DNA of 64,000 bases from Nitrospiraceae bacterium (GTDB lineage Bacteria > Nitrospirota > Nitrospiria > Nitrospirales > UBA8639), in the NCBI GenBank assembly GCA_020632635.1, contig JACKFE010000003.1:310001-374000 (forward strand). The letters run 5' to 3'. Made by a program: the position numbers and the translations under genes. The notes below the pieces were generated by a model. That model was not told the origin of the DNA. It saw only the letters and a program-made list of their open reading frames with translations, and did not search any database. Positions within the stretch are counted from its first letter, which is position 1; the number at the start of each line of letters is the position of its first letter. Below, one piece after another: positions 17,231-28,200 of this stretch.

Positions 17231-18442
17231 TTATGCTTCCAGATACGCCAAATCAGGACTAAGTCTCTCCCAAATCTCCTGACGGGCATGTCGAGCGACA
17301 TCCGCATTTTCCGGCCCCTGATAATATGTTCCCAATTCATCCTGCTGACTTTCCCACAGGGACCAGAGTCCACTCATGGCCGTCACGTGCTGTCCCAATA
17401 CCACTCGGACGGTTTCCCATACTGGCCACACAGCAGGCACGGCTAAGGGTGCCAGCCGTTGCGCGGACTCACCTTCACCATCTTGGGAGTATTGCCATAC
17501 GTAATGTCCTTCGCCATAGGGACCCGTTTCATGAACCCGAGCCCGGGCAAAATACCATCCCACGGCTCGAGCCCCACACAAAGTTCCCAGATGCAAGGGG
17601 CCGGTATCCGACCCCATCACCCATTGACACCGACTCAAGAGTGCCACTAATTGAACGAGAGAGGTTGCCCCACATACATTCATGACCCGATTTAAACACG
17701 ACGCGGGCAAAATATTTTCAATTGTCAGCCCAATCTCTCTCTCCCCTTCTCCTCCGATGAGGAGAAAGCACGCATCTGGAAGAGAAGCGGCGCATGCCTG
17801 AATCAACTCCTTCCAGATGGCCACAGGAATTCGACGTTCTGGATCACCGGCTCCCACAATCATTCCGATGATGGGTCGGCCAGAAAAGTCGCCTAGCCAG
17901 GCCAGTTCAGAAGACCGCGCCATCTCTGCAGGAACCAGGCTCACGCTGTTGGTTGGTGGCCTCACTTGACAGAGGCCGCAAAACGCATCGGAAAGATGAA
18001 CCCGATTCGACCCGCGATGCCTGGCGACTGTACGAAGATAGTCTCCCCAAGGTGATAACCACGGATTCACCGGTCCACACGACCCTGGTCCAACAACCGT
18101 ATCTGCCAATAAATGAGCCGCCAAAATACTGCGAGGATGATTATTCAAATTGTAGGCCACCGAATAGGTAGGAAAAGACTGCTGCGTCCAAACCTGCTTC
18201 ATATGTCTCAATTGCTGAGCCCACGATCTATCAGTATCCATAGAGTTTGGCTGCCAAATCGCCCCATCCCATGGGTAAACTTTTGCAATTCCAGGGAAAA
18301 GTTCTCCCAGAGGAGCTAAAGGGGACGGACAGAGAAGGTCCAAGGATTGGTCGGGATACCGTGAATGGAGTGCCGTAATTACCGGCAGGGATTGGGCAAG
18401 ATCACCCAGGCGAGCCAGTTGAATGAGCACCGCGCCTGACAT
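17231..18442 (-). CDS. GT9 (heptosyltransferase-type) glycosyltransferase
   Basis: A second family-9 transferase, 403 residues, of ordinary GT9 length. It has the N-terminal GAVLIQLARLGDLAQSLPVI, a central domain with HSRYPDQSLDLLC, and the donor-site half with GRPIIGMIVGAGDPERRIPV, CFLLIGGEGEREIG and WVMGSDTGPLHLGTLCG. It lacks the four-Cys group of its neighbour. It lies 33 bp after the giant GT-A protein gene and 20 bp before the Maf/CgeB fusion. Two GT9 genes downstream of HddA- and HddC-like genes support a heptose-type glycan. Transfer to LPS instead of flagellin remains possible. Confidence 0.85.
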   Translation of the reverse strand: MSGAVLIQLARLGDLAQSLPVITALHSRYPDQSLDLLCPSPLAPLGELFPGIAKVYPWDGAIWQPNSMDTDRSWAQQLRHMKQVWTQQSFPTYSVAYNLNNHPRSILAAHLLADTVVGPGSCGPVNPWLSPWGDYLRTVARHRGSNRVHLSDAFCGLCQVRPPTNSVSLVPAEMARSSELAWLGDFSGRPIIGMIVGAGDPERRIPVAIWKELIQACAASLPDACFLLIGGEGEREIGLTIENILPASCLNRVMNVCGATSLVQLVALLSRCQWVMGSDTGPLHLGTLCGARAVGWYFARARVHETGPYGEGHYVWQYSQDGEGESAQRLAPLAVPAVWPVWETVRVVLGQHVTAMSGLWSLWESQQDELGTYYQGPENADVARHARQEIWERLSPDLAYLEA

Positions 18443-18475
18443 GGGTTGCTGAGACTGGGCAAAAATATTCCACTC

Positions 18476-21400
18476 CTACTTAGCTATGGCAAAGACAGGC
18501 GGAGCATCTTGGGCAATCCGAAACTGAAGATCCGTCAGTCCCTCGAAATCCGGATGGAGGGTCGCCAAAACCGAGTAATGATACTGGGCTTGAGACCGTT
18601 GGTCGGCTCGAATCAGGACCCCGGCCAAGGCAAACCGCATATCACCATTACTGGGATTACGATCAACAAACCGTGATAAATGAGTCACAAGTTGTTTCCA
18701 GTTCTGTAATTCCGTACCGGCCTGAATCAGCAATTTCAGACTTTCAACATCATCTGGAGACTCCAACATCAAGGCTTCACAAGCGTTCCAAGCTTGCCTC
18801 CATTCCTTCAGCGCCATGAGCGCCAAACATATTCCCCGTCGAGCTTTTCGATGGTCCGGATCGAAAGAGAGCGCACGATTAAAAGCCTGTTTAGCATCGG
18901 CATATTGCTGTTGCTGCATCTTGAAAATTCCCCGAACCACCCATCCTTCACAAATATGAGGAAACATATCGTGCAACACCTGAATATGAACGGCGGCACG
19001 ATCAAAATCGCCATCCTGCAAAGCCAACCGTGCCAACCCCAATCTCGCATTCGGATGGTCCACCAAGCCTAGAAGTTTCTCCCAAAATCGTCGAGCCTCG
19101 GTTGGACATCCCACCGTTTCGCACACCCGGCCAGCCCACTCCAAAATCCCTATATCACCAGGCCACTCGTCGACATTTTGTAACAGGGAATAAATTTCCT
19201 GACGATGCTGCAATTCAGCAAGGGGCCCTTTTCGTTGCCCTAAGAGAAGCCGTTGTAACTCAGCCACTTTTTCCCACATGATCGAACATGGAACATCATC
19301 CCGGAAATACAATGAGGTCTCAACCTGATTTCCTGACATGGTTTGTTGAATGACATATCCTTCCTGAAAAGCGATCAAGTCTTCATCCTCAGTCCACTGC
19401 CCTTCCCATTTTGTCCGGAGCCGCTGCGAATTTGCTTTTTCATGATCTTTCCGACCTGGAGTCTGACTGGTTAAATGCACCACCAGACTCCTGGGTTGAT
19501 AGATCACTTTCATCCCGTTCTCGCGAATACGCAAACAAAAGTCCACATCCTCGAAACCATTGAGGAACTCCTCATCGAATCCCCCCACGCGCTCAAATTG
19601 GTCTTTCCTGACCAACATACAGGCAGCCGTCACCGCTTGCATTTCGCGACGTCGCTGAATCCCCGGAATGTCCGAGGAACTTCCCGAAAATAGGTGATAG
19701 GGCTCTTCATACGTTCGGGAAAAAACCACACCGGCATGTTGAACCTTTCCATCTGGAAACAACAATTGACTTCCGACAACTGCCACTTGAGGATCGGCTT
19801 CCATTTCTTGAATCAACGGGTCAAGCCAGCCAGACTGAGGAATGGTGTCATTATTTAAAAACATCACATACTTCCCGCGGGCCGCCGCTGCGCCTTGATT
19901 GCAGGCTTTCGCAAATCCTAAATTCTTCGGATTCGTGATGACTTGAACATCGCCCCCAAGAGTTTCCAAAAAAGGTTTCGTTCCATCGGTCGAAGCATTG
20001 TCCACGATAATGACTTCATACGAACAGGTTTTGGTCGTTTCAGCCAAATGGGTCAGACATTCCTGGGTGAGGTCTACCCGATTCCAGACCGGTATCACGA
20101 TGGAACAATCGAAATCCGCTTTCTGAACGCGTTCATTTACAATGCGCAGCTCTTGCTCACGGTAGGGGATCAAATGCGGTTGGGCCTGAAACTGTGCCTC
20201 GTTCTTTTGGTACACAATTCTTTTTGTCCGGAGAAAATCTTCCCGTCTCTCACTGGTCATAGAACTCCCATCTTCCCGCCAGGTAAACTCCGCAGTAATT
20301 TTCTTGAGATGAGCAAAGGGGAAATGCCGGGAGAGACGAACCCACAAATCCCAATCTTCATGCGTGGTCAGTGTTTCATCAAATCCCCCAGTCACCGACA
20401 AACATTGCTTTTCATGCATCATGCACAGCACTGGGAAATAGTTAGACAAAAGAAGTAAGTCGGGGCAGAAATCTTGGGAGTAGGCAAGATCCCGTTTGAC
20501 GTCCACCATTCGTCCATTTTCATTGGTTTGCCAAATTCTCCAGGCGTCGGTGTAGGCCACCTGGAAGGACGTGCTCTCTAAATGCTCCACGAGAACAGCT
20601 AAATGTTGCGGGCCATACCGATCGTCATCATCCAAATAGGCAAGATATTTTCCACGTGCCACGCCAATACCGCTATTGCGCGCGGCGGCAAGCCCCCGAT
20701 TTCTGCCATGCCGGACATAATTGATATTCTTCTTTTGATTGAGAGCCTCCACGATATGTCCCACCTCTTGGCCCCCATCATTAATCACAATAATTTCATA
20801 ATCCGTGAACGTTTGCTGAAGAATACTGACTAGAGCCTGCCGAAGGGTATCCGGCCTGTTAAATGTTGGGACAATGACAGATACCAGGGGTTCCATACCC
20901 ACCTCCGCTTGATGAAGAGATTCAACATAGTCCGGAACACCTACAGGTGACGAATCAGGAACAGACGGGTGAAATTCCCTTGCCGGCATCCCTCCGACGA
21001 TGGACTCATGCTGCCCCAACACCTCCCTCGCCCATTCTTGTGTCCCTTGATCATACAGCCACCAGTGATTAGCCACGATTTGAGCTTTTAATTCCACATC
21101 ATGGGCCTTGGCACGGGAATACATGCTTCCTTCTCGAATGCGATAGCGGAACAAGCCCTCCGGAACCCGCTCCCCTCTATACCCTTGGCCCCAACAAGAC
21201 ACCCAAAAATCCCAGTCTTCATATCCCCAAATCATGTTGGGGTTGTATCCACCCACAGCATTCCACATATCTTTTCGAAACAAGGAGCAATAACAAATGA
21301 GGTTTCGCTGACATAAGGTGTCCAGCTCCACGGAGCCGGTGCCCCAATACTCCTCCTTGAGCCCAAATGTCACCGTATCGGTATAGACAATGCTCACCTC

Positions 21401-22597
21401 CGGTTGCCCCTGAAGAATGGAAACTGTTTTCTGTAGCATCTGAGGATGAAGGCAGTCGTCGGCATCCAAGGGAAGAATATATTGTCCTCTGGCAGCTTGG
21501 ATACCGGCATTCCGAGCAGTCGCTAAACCGTGATTCAATTGACGAATCACCTGAATCTGATGACTAGAACATTCCGCACGAAGGCTCTGAGCCACCTGCG
21601 ACGTGGCATCCGTACTCCCATCATCGACAATCACTATCTCCCAATCGGAAAAGGTTTGGGCCATGACGCTTCGAACAGCCTCGGGAAGATACTCGGACTG
21701 GTTGTAACAGGGAATCACCACCGACACTAAGGGGAAGGGACCTGCGGGCAGTTCAGCCGCATCTGGTTGAGGGGCAATCAAATGCAGAGGCACTTCTTGG
21801 TGCGCCCCGTTAGGAAGAAATTGTGCGTAAGCGTGAATGTCCACCCGATACCCAGCTTCAAACTTGAGCGCGAGATTATCTGCATTCACTGACGAATCCT
21901 GACCCGCTCGATTTTCCCAGGCAGTTTGCACCATATTGATAGGATTACAAAAAGTCTTGGACTGTTCGTAACACAGTAAACAAGGCATGCGCTTTGAAAA
22001 TTGATGGGCGTGTTTGGCCAGCTCTCCTTCCAAGGTATTAGGATTGGCAAATGGTAAAGACAAGAGAAGATCATACAGATCGCCCACTCGATACAGTGAG
22101 CTAGATACCTCTAAGGGATAACCAAAATCATGCTCCGCCTCTATCCATGAAAATTTCAAAATTCCCGGAGAAGAAGAGGAAAATGCAGGCAACGCCTGAG
22201 ACACATTCAACGGATAGCAATGCCTGGTATTGCGCCCCAACCGCAACGACATACCCAGGACCTCGGGATGACGGGACAATTCCTCTACGCATTGACCAAG
22301 CAAGAAAGGTCTGACAAATAGATTATCATCAACCAAAAACAACACATGATCATAGAGGGCTACAAGCGCCAGCAGATCGCTGCGAAAATCCTGCTCTTTG
22401 ACAAACTGAATAAACGAATACGATTGATAGGCTTCAATCAGAGTCTGATACTGTTTGGCATGATTGGCGTCCGAGACGGTAAAGAGCACACGAATATTCG
22501 TGGCATGAGCATCCTGGCAATGAAGTAAGAAGGACCCTAATGTCGCATCAAGTTGAAGAGCCCGATTTCGACTACACACGAATACCAGACAGTCCAT
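18476..22597 (-). CDS. Giant multi-module glycosyltransferase: four GT-A modules plus TPR
   Basis: A 1373-residue protein able to carry several transfer activities in one chain. Residues 1-280 form a divergent GT-A-like module with LFLVDDNLFVR as a possible DxD site. Three GT2 modules follow: about 290-510 (VSVVIPCYNQ, PLDADD, YEDWDFW), about 570-790 (VSVIVPTFNR, YLDDDD, HEDWDLW), and about 830-1060 (CSIVIPVWNR, FLNNDT, FEDVDFC). Each has the Asp-rich metal site and an ED pair as catalytic base, so all three look active. The end (about 1150-1373) has TPR-like repeats, for example AFNRALSFDPDHRKARRGIC. ATG 22597 is preferred over GTG 22600. Such a protein could build a short oligosaccharide stepwise; acceptor and order are unknown. 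Confidence 0.88.
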   Translation of the reverse strand: MDCLVFVCSRNRALQLDATLGSFLLHCQDAHATNIRVLFTVSDANHAKQYQTLIEAYQSYSFIQFVKEQDFRSDLLALVALYDHVLFLVDDNLFVRPFLLGQCVEELSRHPEVLGMSLRLGRNTRHCYPLNVSQALPAFSSSSPGILKFSWIEAEHDFGYPLEVSSSLYRVGDLYDLLLSLPFANPNTLEGELAKHAHQFSKRMPCLLCYEQSKTFCNPINMVQTAWENRAGQDSSVNADNLALKFEAGYRVDIHAYAQFLPNGAHQEVPLHLIAPQPDAAELPAGPFPLVSVVIPCYNQSEYLPEAVRSVMAQTFSDWEIVIVDDGSTDATSQVAQSLRAECSSHQIQVIRQLNHGLATARNAGIQAARGQYILPLDADDCLHPQMLQKTVSILQGQPEVSIVYTDTVTFGLKEEYWGTGSVELDTLCQRNLICYCSLFRKDMWNAVGGYNPNMIWGYEDWDFWVSCWGQGYRGERVPEGLFRYRIREGSMYSRAKAHDVELKAQIVANHWWLYDQGTQEWAREVLGQHESIVGGMPAREFHPSVPDSSPVGVPDYVESLHQAEVGMEPLVSVIVPTFNRPDTLRQALVSILQQTFTDYEIIVINDGGQEVGHIVEALNQKKNINYVRHGRNRGLAAARNSGIGVARGKYLAYLDDDDRYGPQHLAVLVEHLESTSFQVAYTDAWRIWQTNENGRMVDVKRDLAYSQDFCPDLLLLSNYFPVLCMMHEKQCLSVTGGFDETLTTHEDWDLWVRLSRHFPFAHLKKITAEFTWREDGSSMTSERREDFLRTKRIVYQKNEAQFQAQPHLIPYREQELRIVNERVQKADFDCSIVIPVWNRVDLTQECLTHLAETTKTCSYEVIIVDNASTDGTKPFLETLGGDVQVITNPKNLGFAKACNQGAAAARGKYVMFLNNDTIPQSGWLDPLIQEMEADPQVAVVGSQLLFPDGKVQHAGVVFSRTYEEPYHLFSGSSSDIPGIQRRREMQAVTAACMLVRKDQFERVGGFDEEFLNGFEDVDFCLRIRENGMKVIYQPRSLVVHLTSQTPGRKDHEKANSQRLRTKWEGQWTEDEDLIAFQEGYVIQQTMSGNQVETSLYFRDDVPCSIMWEKVAELQRLLLGQRKGPLAELQHRQEIYSLLQNVDEWPGDIGILEWAGRVCETVGCPTEARRFWEKLLGLVDHPNARLGLARLALQDGDFDRAAVHIQVLHDMFPHICEGWVVRGIFKMQQQQYADAKQAFNRALSFDPDHRKARRGICLALMALKEWRQAWNACEALMLESPDDVESLKLLIQAGTELQNWKQLVTHLSRFVDRNPSNGDMRFALAGVLIRADQRSQAQYHYSVLATLHPDFEGLTDLQFRIAQDAPPVFAIAK

Positions 22598-22964
22598 CAC
22601 CCTATCCTTTTGTCGTTCTCAAAATATTATCCACACTCTGGGTACTCACAGATATCGTTCCCCCGTTGGGAATAGGCAAAACATGCCCAGCGGTAAATCC
22701 CACCTTGAGAGATCCTGCCAGTCAAAATGGTATCTATCCTCTTTGGCCACATGTTCATCTCTTCGTAGTTTTTGAATTTCCTGTAATTCCCAACAAACCG
22801 GGGCTCACCATTCCGCAACTCCCTGCCCGTTCTTTGAACTTCTTGCAAGATAAGAGCCGAATTTTGGCACGAACAGATACCGCTCTTCTTAGGACCAAGG
22901 GAGGACTATTTGAACTCGTGAGCAGGAAGGCATTCTGTACCCGTTAAGGGATACAAGGAAGAGA
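22598..22964. other. Intergenic gap between two glycosyltransferase genes
   Basis: A 367-bp gap, the longest inside the glycosylation island. No frame in it resembles a known protein; a 135-codon plus-strand frame overlapping it looks like chance. I see no clear promoter or terminator for the minus strand, only AAAGGA as the Shine-Dalgarno of the gene at 22597. It could be worn-out coding sequence or hold a promoter I cannot recognise. Confidence 0.5.
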
Positions 22965-25238
22965 TTATCTGGCTAATGGAAAAGGGGAAACACATCTGAG
23001 GGAAGAATCCCTATCGTCTTCTTCTTTGGGGGATGAGCATCGTGGGTAATCGGACAATCTGGACTCACTAGAATGTGAATATGCCAGAGAGGACAGGAGC
23101 AGGTCGTTGAACTGTGATTGCAAACACTCCATGGAGTCAGCAATCGCCTTGGGCATGGCATAGGATTTTGAGAGGCGACCGGTTTCAAGGATTTCACGCC
23201 ATCCTTCTCCCACAACCTCCCAATTAAAGCAGGATTTCCAATGGGCATACCCTAATGTTCCCAAGGCTTGTCGGAAATGAGGATTTTGTTGAAGGACGGT
23301 TAAGACAACAGGGAACATGTCAAGCGGGGCCACAATTCCACCTGCTTTTTCGGCCACATCACCACAGTCCGGAGTGGCTAACCATGGGGTTCCATGACTC
23401 ATGGCTTCCAGAAGGACCATAGGAGACACTTCGGCGAGAGAAGCCAATACCACCACATCGGCAGATTGCAGAGCCGCCCCCACATCTTCTTTCCCCAAAC
23501 CGGGGATAAAAAGAATGTCCGGACGGTTTTTAAGCATATCTCGCACCTGCCGGTCATTTTTTTCCTCCTCCGCATTGTTCTTATGAAACGGTCTCCCGAT
23601 CAGAACCAATTTCCGGTTCGAAGGCAGACAAGGCAGGGCATCAAGTAGCCCAAGATGGTTCTTGACCTTCAAGATATTAGCCACATGCACCACCAGAAAC
23701 GTCTCAGGGGAAATGGCAAACCGCTTTCGAAAGTCCATCCGGACAGCCGCCGGCGTGGTCGCATTGGGAAGATAGTACGGCTGAATACCAACCGCTTTTA
23801 CATACTCGGCATCAAGTCCTTTTTCGGTCAAAATCAAAACCCCATCTACGGTTTGTAAGGTCTTCAGCAGGCGCTCCTTGAACGTGGAGTTTTGCCTCCA
23901 TTTATCATAACTCTCCTGATTGACAAGAAGCTGAATAAACGTGCGGGTTTCGGGATGAAGTTTCCCGAGAAGAAATGCCGTCAACAGCCAACTCAACGCA
24001 TCGGCAAACATCACACACGCGTAGTATTGTCCCGAAGTCAGAAGGCGATACACCTCCAAACTAAAATAGGGAATTCCAGAAGGTTCTAGCGTACGCGTAT
24101 CATCCAAGGGAATAATGTTCATCCCCCGATACACTAAAGTTGTTCGTTCCGCCATCCCAACCGTTGCCACATCAACTCGATACCCCATCCCAATCAATTC
24201 TTCTCCCAGATCAGCCACGATGGTTTCCACTCCTCCCACCGACGGCCAAAACCAATGACAGATTAAAAGGATCCGTTGAGGATCACCGGGGCGCTCGGAG
24301 GCCTTCAGGCCATCTGAAATTTTGACAAACTCCTGTTCATGCTCTTCCCTGGCAAGTTCAGAAGAACAATGCCTCTCACCCGCCCATTCCCTCACATCCT
24401 CCGGCAAAAGTGGGGGATTCACGCAAGGGCGTTTCTGAGGTTTTCCCGCTTCGTAGGGAAATGGAAAAGTCTGGGATTCCAGAAAAATCCGGCGAAAGAT
24501 CTCCAAGGATTTCAAGTTGTATTTCGTAAAGTCTTTCTCCTTGTCCTGCGCAGTCGGAACGCTCACGATGCCGTCCACCGCTCCCAACAAAGCAAATAAG
24601 GCCAATGGATCACCCGTCTCCCGAAATTGACGGGCTTTCCGCTTAATATCCCCGGTCACATCGTTCCATTCCAAGATATCCTTTTCATACATGCTCTTAT
24701 AGCGACGATAAATCGTCTCGGGAGAAAACAGAGTCCCGTGGCGGCCTTGAATACTTGGGTGTAAGACCCAGCGAATCCCCATGGCTCCCATCTGCGCTAG
24801 AAGGTCCATCTCACAGGCCTTGACGTTCTGAAAAACTACTGATTGCAAGGAAGCCGTTCGATAAATCTTCACGCCCTGAATCGTCGTCTCCCGATCCTCA
24901 TCGTATAAATGACAACAAATCATCCCAATATGTTTGGGAGCCTGCAACATCAACTGCTCCATTTCACGAACAGCTGTCGGATGAAGAATCATATCCTCGT
25001 CAACCTGAATAAAATATTCCGTCTGACAACGGGTGATCATTTCCTGAAAGGCCGCACTCATCGGATGGACATTTCGAATAATGTCGAGGATAAACGCTTG
25101 AGTGTCCTGAAGCCGGATGGCCTCCTGACAGGCTGGAAAGGTCATGTCCCCTACCGTAATGATAAAGACGGTCGTACGAGCGGGATTTAAGCACCTACTT
25201 TGGCCATAAGAAGAATTATGAGGAAACGAAGAGACCAT
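22965..25238 (-). CDS. GT2-like plus GT4 fusion glycosyltransferase
   Basis: A 757-residue protein with two transferase modules. The first 290 residues look like a GT-A module: TTVFIITVGDMTFPACQEAI, then EYFIQVDEDMILHPTAV, where VDED is a probable metal site. From about 320 a GT-B module of family 4 follows: RILLICHWFWPSVGGVETIV, a central YLPNATTP, LVVHVANILKVKNHLGLL, and the donor motif VVLASLAEVSPMVLLEAMS. It lies 19 bp after the 1254-residue methyltransferase fusion and before the 367-bp gap. A role in extending the flagellin glycan is inferred from context; polymer or LPS synthesis is the alternative. Confidence 0.85.
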   Translation of the reverse strand: MVSSFPHNSSYGQSRCLNPARTTVFIITVGDMTFPACQEAIRLQDTQAFILDIIRNVHPMSAAFQEMITRCQTEYFIQVDEDMILHPTAVREMEQLMLQAPKHIGMICCHLYDEDRETTIQGVKIYRTASLQSVVFQNVKACEMDLLAQMGAMGIRWVLHPSIQGRHGTLFSPETIYRRYKSMYEKDILEWNDVTGDIKRKARQFRETGDPLALFALLGAVDGIVSVPTAQDKEKDFTKYNLKSLEIFRRIFLESQTFPFPYEAGKPQKRPCVNPPLLPEDVREWAGERHCSSELAREEHEQEFVKISDGLKASERPGDPQRILLICHWFWPSVGGVETIVADLGEELIGMGYRVDVATVGMAERTTLVYRGMNIIPLDDTRTLEPSGIPYFSLEVYRLLTSGQYYACVMFADALSWLLTAFLLGKLHPETRTFIQLLVNQESYDKWRQNSTFKERLLKTLQTVDGVLILTEKGLDAEYVKAVGIQPYYLPNATTPAAVRMDFRKRFAISPETFLVVHVANILKVKNHLGLLDALPCLPSNRKLVLIGRPFHKNNAEEEKNDRQVRDMLKNRPDILFIPGLGKEDVGAALQSADVVVLASLAEVSPMVLLEAMSHGTPWLATPDCGDVAEKAGGIVAPLDMFPVVLTVLQQNPHFRQALGTLGYAHWKSCFNWEVVGEGWREILETGRLSKSYAMPKAIADSMECLQSQFNDLLLSSLAYSHSSESRLSDYPRCSSPKEEDDRDSSLRCVSPFPLAR

Positions 25239-25257
25239 GACAAAGCATTTTCACCGG

Positions 25258-28200
25258 TTAGACATGAACAGATTCTAAGTGAGGCAATGTTTCTAGGAGG
25301 GCTTTCGCTTCTGAGTGGATCGGAGCAAGGGCCAGAGCCGCCTGAACATACCGTCTGGCACGTTGATAATCCTTGGACCGAACATGCTCCTGAGCCAGAG
25401 CAACAAAACCGTCCGGACTCCGGTGATGGCGACGCATCGTCTCAAGAATATTGACCTGCTTGTCCAAGGACTCTCCGGCCGAAGTGGTTAACACCATTTC
25501 CACATGATATCCTACCGTAAATTGCGGAATCAGACATCGTTCATCCATCCAATAGAGATAGCGTGGCAGCCACTCATTAAATAGGTGGTAAATCGTTTCG
25601 GCTTGGTCCCCATGAAGATGCCGATGTTGATCGAAAGTCCACGCAACGCGGGCACATTCCTGGGCCAGCAACTTAAAAAATCCCCCATTCGGAGTTATTT
25701 CAGCAACCCGGAGACTGCATTTTTCTCCAAAGTACTCATACCACTGGGGGGTATACCCTCCATAAAAGTGGAAAGGCAATTGATGCAACCCGGATCCCAA
25801 GGGTGCCGTCAGAAATAACCGGCCCTCTGGCTTGAGGATCCTGGCCATCTCACGAAGAGCCTTCATTGGCTCAGGCACATGCTCTAAGACTTCACTACAG
25901 AGAATGACATCAAACGAATGATCCGGAACAGGAATGGCAGTAATATCAGACACATAGTCGATGTGCCCATACTCCGTGGTATTCCCCAGTTTTACTCCCT
26001 CATATCGTTTAAAGTCATGCGTATGATACTCGCAATGAGAAAAAACATTTCGATACGGACAGGTGCCTGCCCCGACATCCAACACTCGTGCTCCCACGCC
26101 GACAGTCCGCGCCTTGGCATGGACCCACTCATCTCGATCGTGTTGATTGAACCCTTGGATTTCTGGAAGGGAGAGTTGAGATAGTTTATCCAGAAGGGTT
26201 ACAGGCAACAACAGGGAATTTTCCACATGTATTTGTTTCTGAGTGGGCATACCAGTAACTGTTGGAACTGAATCCGCTTCTTTTTCTTCCAGGGTGTTAG
26301 GCATCCTGGCGTAGATATCCCCCCAGAGCAACTCATCTTTCTGTTGATGGATAAAATTGAATAACACGTCTGGGCCAACCCAATCAGACAGGCTCAAGCT
26401 TCTACGTTCACCCAACACAAAATTAAATTCTTGATACCCCAGGACTTGAAGGTATGCCACACAGCTCTGAGCATTTTCGATGAATTCAATAGTGAACTCA
26501 AAAGCTAGATAGGGAATCGGCTGGGAAAGGCCCTTTAAGACTGACAGTTCAAATCCTTCAACATCGATTTTGCAAAATTTTGGCCGCCCATAACGTTCAA
26601 TCATTCGATCAAGGGTGGTAACTTTTACAGAAATTTTCTTTCCCCATGAATACTCAGAAAACCTTCCTCGTTTCCACTCTTCGGCAAACGTGGAAATCGT
26701 CGGAGCCGTTGAGCATAAAGAAAGCTCAAGGTCGCCCGGCTTATCAGCGAGACCAACTTCTTCAATATGAACGGCGGCCCAGTCGGCAAATCTTTCTCGT
26801 AAACGGTGAACACATTCCGGTTGGGGTTCAAAACACACGACTCTAGCACCTTGCTTCAAAAATTCCTGCGCCTTGGAACCAATATTCGCACCAACATCAA
26901 ACACCAGATCCCCTGGCTGGACACACTCGGATATCAATAATGGCTTCGATGTATTTCGCCCTCCTTTACCTTGAGAAGAACTTTGCTTCTTTGGAGAAAA
27001 CCCTATTTCCGGTTCAACAGGCAAAGGCCTTACCGCGAAGTTATTCCCGTTCCTATCAGCATCCATACTTTTGGCAACTGAATTCGATAATATCTGGCGA
27101 AGTTGCTTTCGCCAAATCTCATAGGTGGATTTCTCACTCTCTGCCACGGTACTTTCCCATAACACCTCATCCGTTCTCCGTAATAATTCGGACATCGGAT
27201 AGGCTTTTCTTTTCACCGCAGAAACTTCGACGTTGGCCAAATACGGCGCTTCCGTCCATTTCCATGGCCGTATATCCGTCAGCTCAAAACCTAAGGCCTG
27301 GAATGTCCGCACAAACCGTTCGGGAAACCATTGATCAAGATGGAAGGCCCAATTTGCTGCCTGATCGCCAGCCAGATGTCTCACAATACCCATTTTGACT
27401 TTCAAAGAATCGGTTTGAAGGAACATTTTCGCGCTTCCTTCAAAATCAGGTGTCTCAATTCTCAACGTACCATCGACTTTTAACCACTGATGCCATCGAA
27501 TCAAAAGGGCAAGAGCCAATGTCCGGGGAAAGTGTTCAAACATATGGTGACTTCGGATTTCATCAACGGAAAGAGGTGGAAATTCGAGTGCGGTGACATC
27601 GGCATACACATCTGCTTGGATATTCATTACCGAATGGGCTTCTGGGGGATAGTCTATATTGATATATCCCTCCAACCGATTCTCCCCGCACCCGAGATGC
27701 AACCGAATGGGCTTTCCCTGTTCGAGCAATCCCAGCGACTGAAGCTGCACAAGAACATCGTGCTTGGGATCCAGGCATTTGTCTTGGTTGGTCATGCGAA
27801 TTTCATCCATGGCCAGATTCCTCTCTGTCGTTATTGATGAAAATTCTTCTTCACCAAATTTCGGTTCGTTCCCCGTTTGCACCCAGTTGAGCAATTGCCT
27901 GACGAGGATATCATTGGCATAGCATGTCCGAAGTCTCCGTTGAGCCGCGTCAACTAATCGACGGGCGAGATTGGAATCCCCTTGAATCTGTCGTATGTAC
28001 CCTGCAAGTTGAGCAGGTTCCTCAGGGGAATAGAGAAGAATTTCCTTGCCATCCTCAAAAAGGCTTTTTGCCCTCGGACAATCGGGAATTTCCGCAGCAA
28101 TGATAGGGCGACCTGCAGCAATGCCCTCTACAACCCGACTGGCATACATACGTCCAAATTGGGGAAGATTGACCACTGCACAACCAGCGAGGAACCCTTT

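Noticed and set aside
22540..22947. 135-codon plus-strand frame across the gap between two transferase genes
   Set aside because: It overlaps the start of the giant transferase, has no Shine-Dalgarno and matches nothing known to me.
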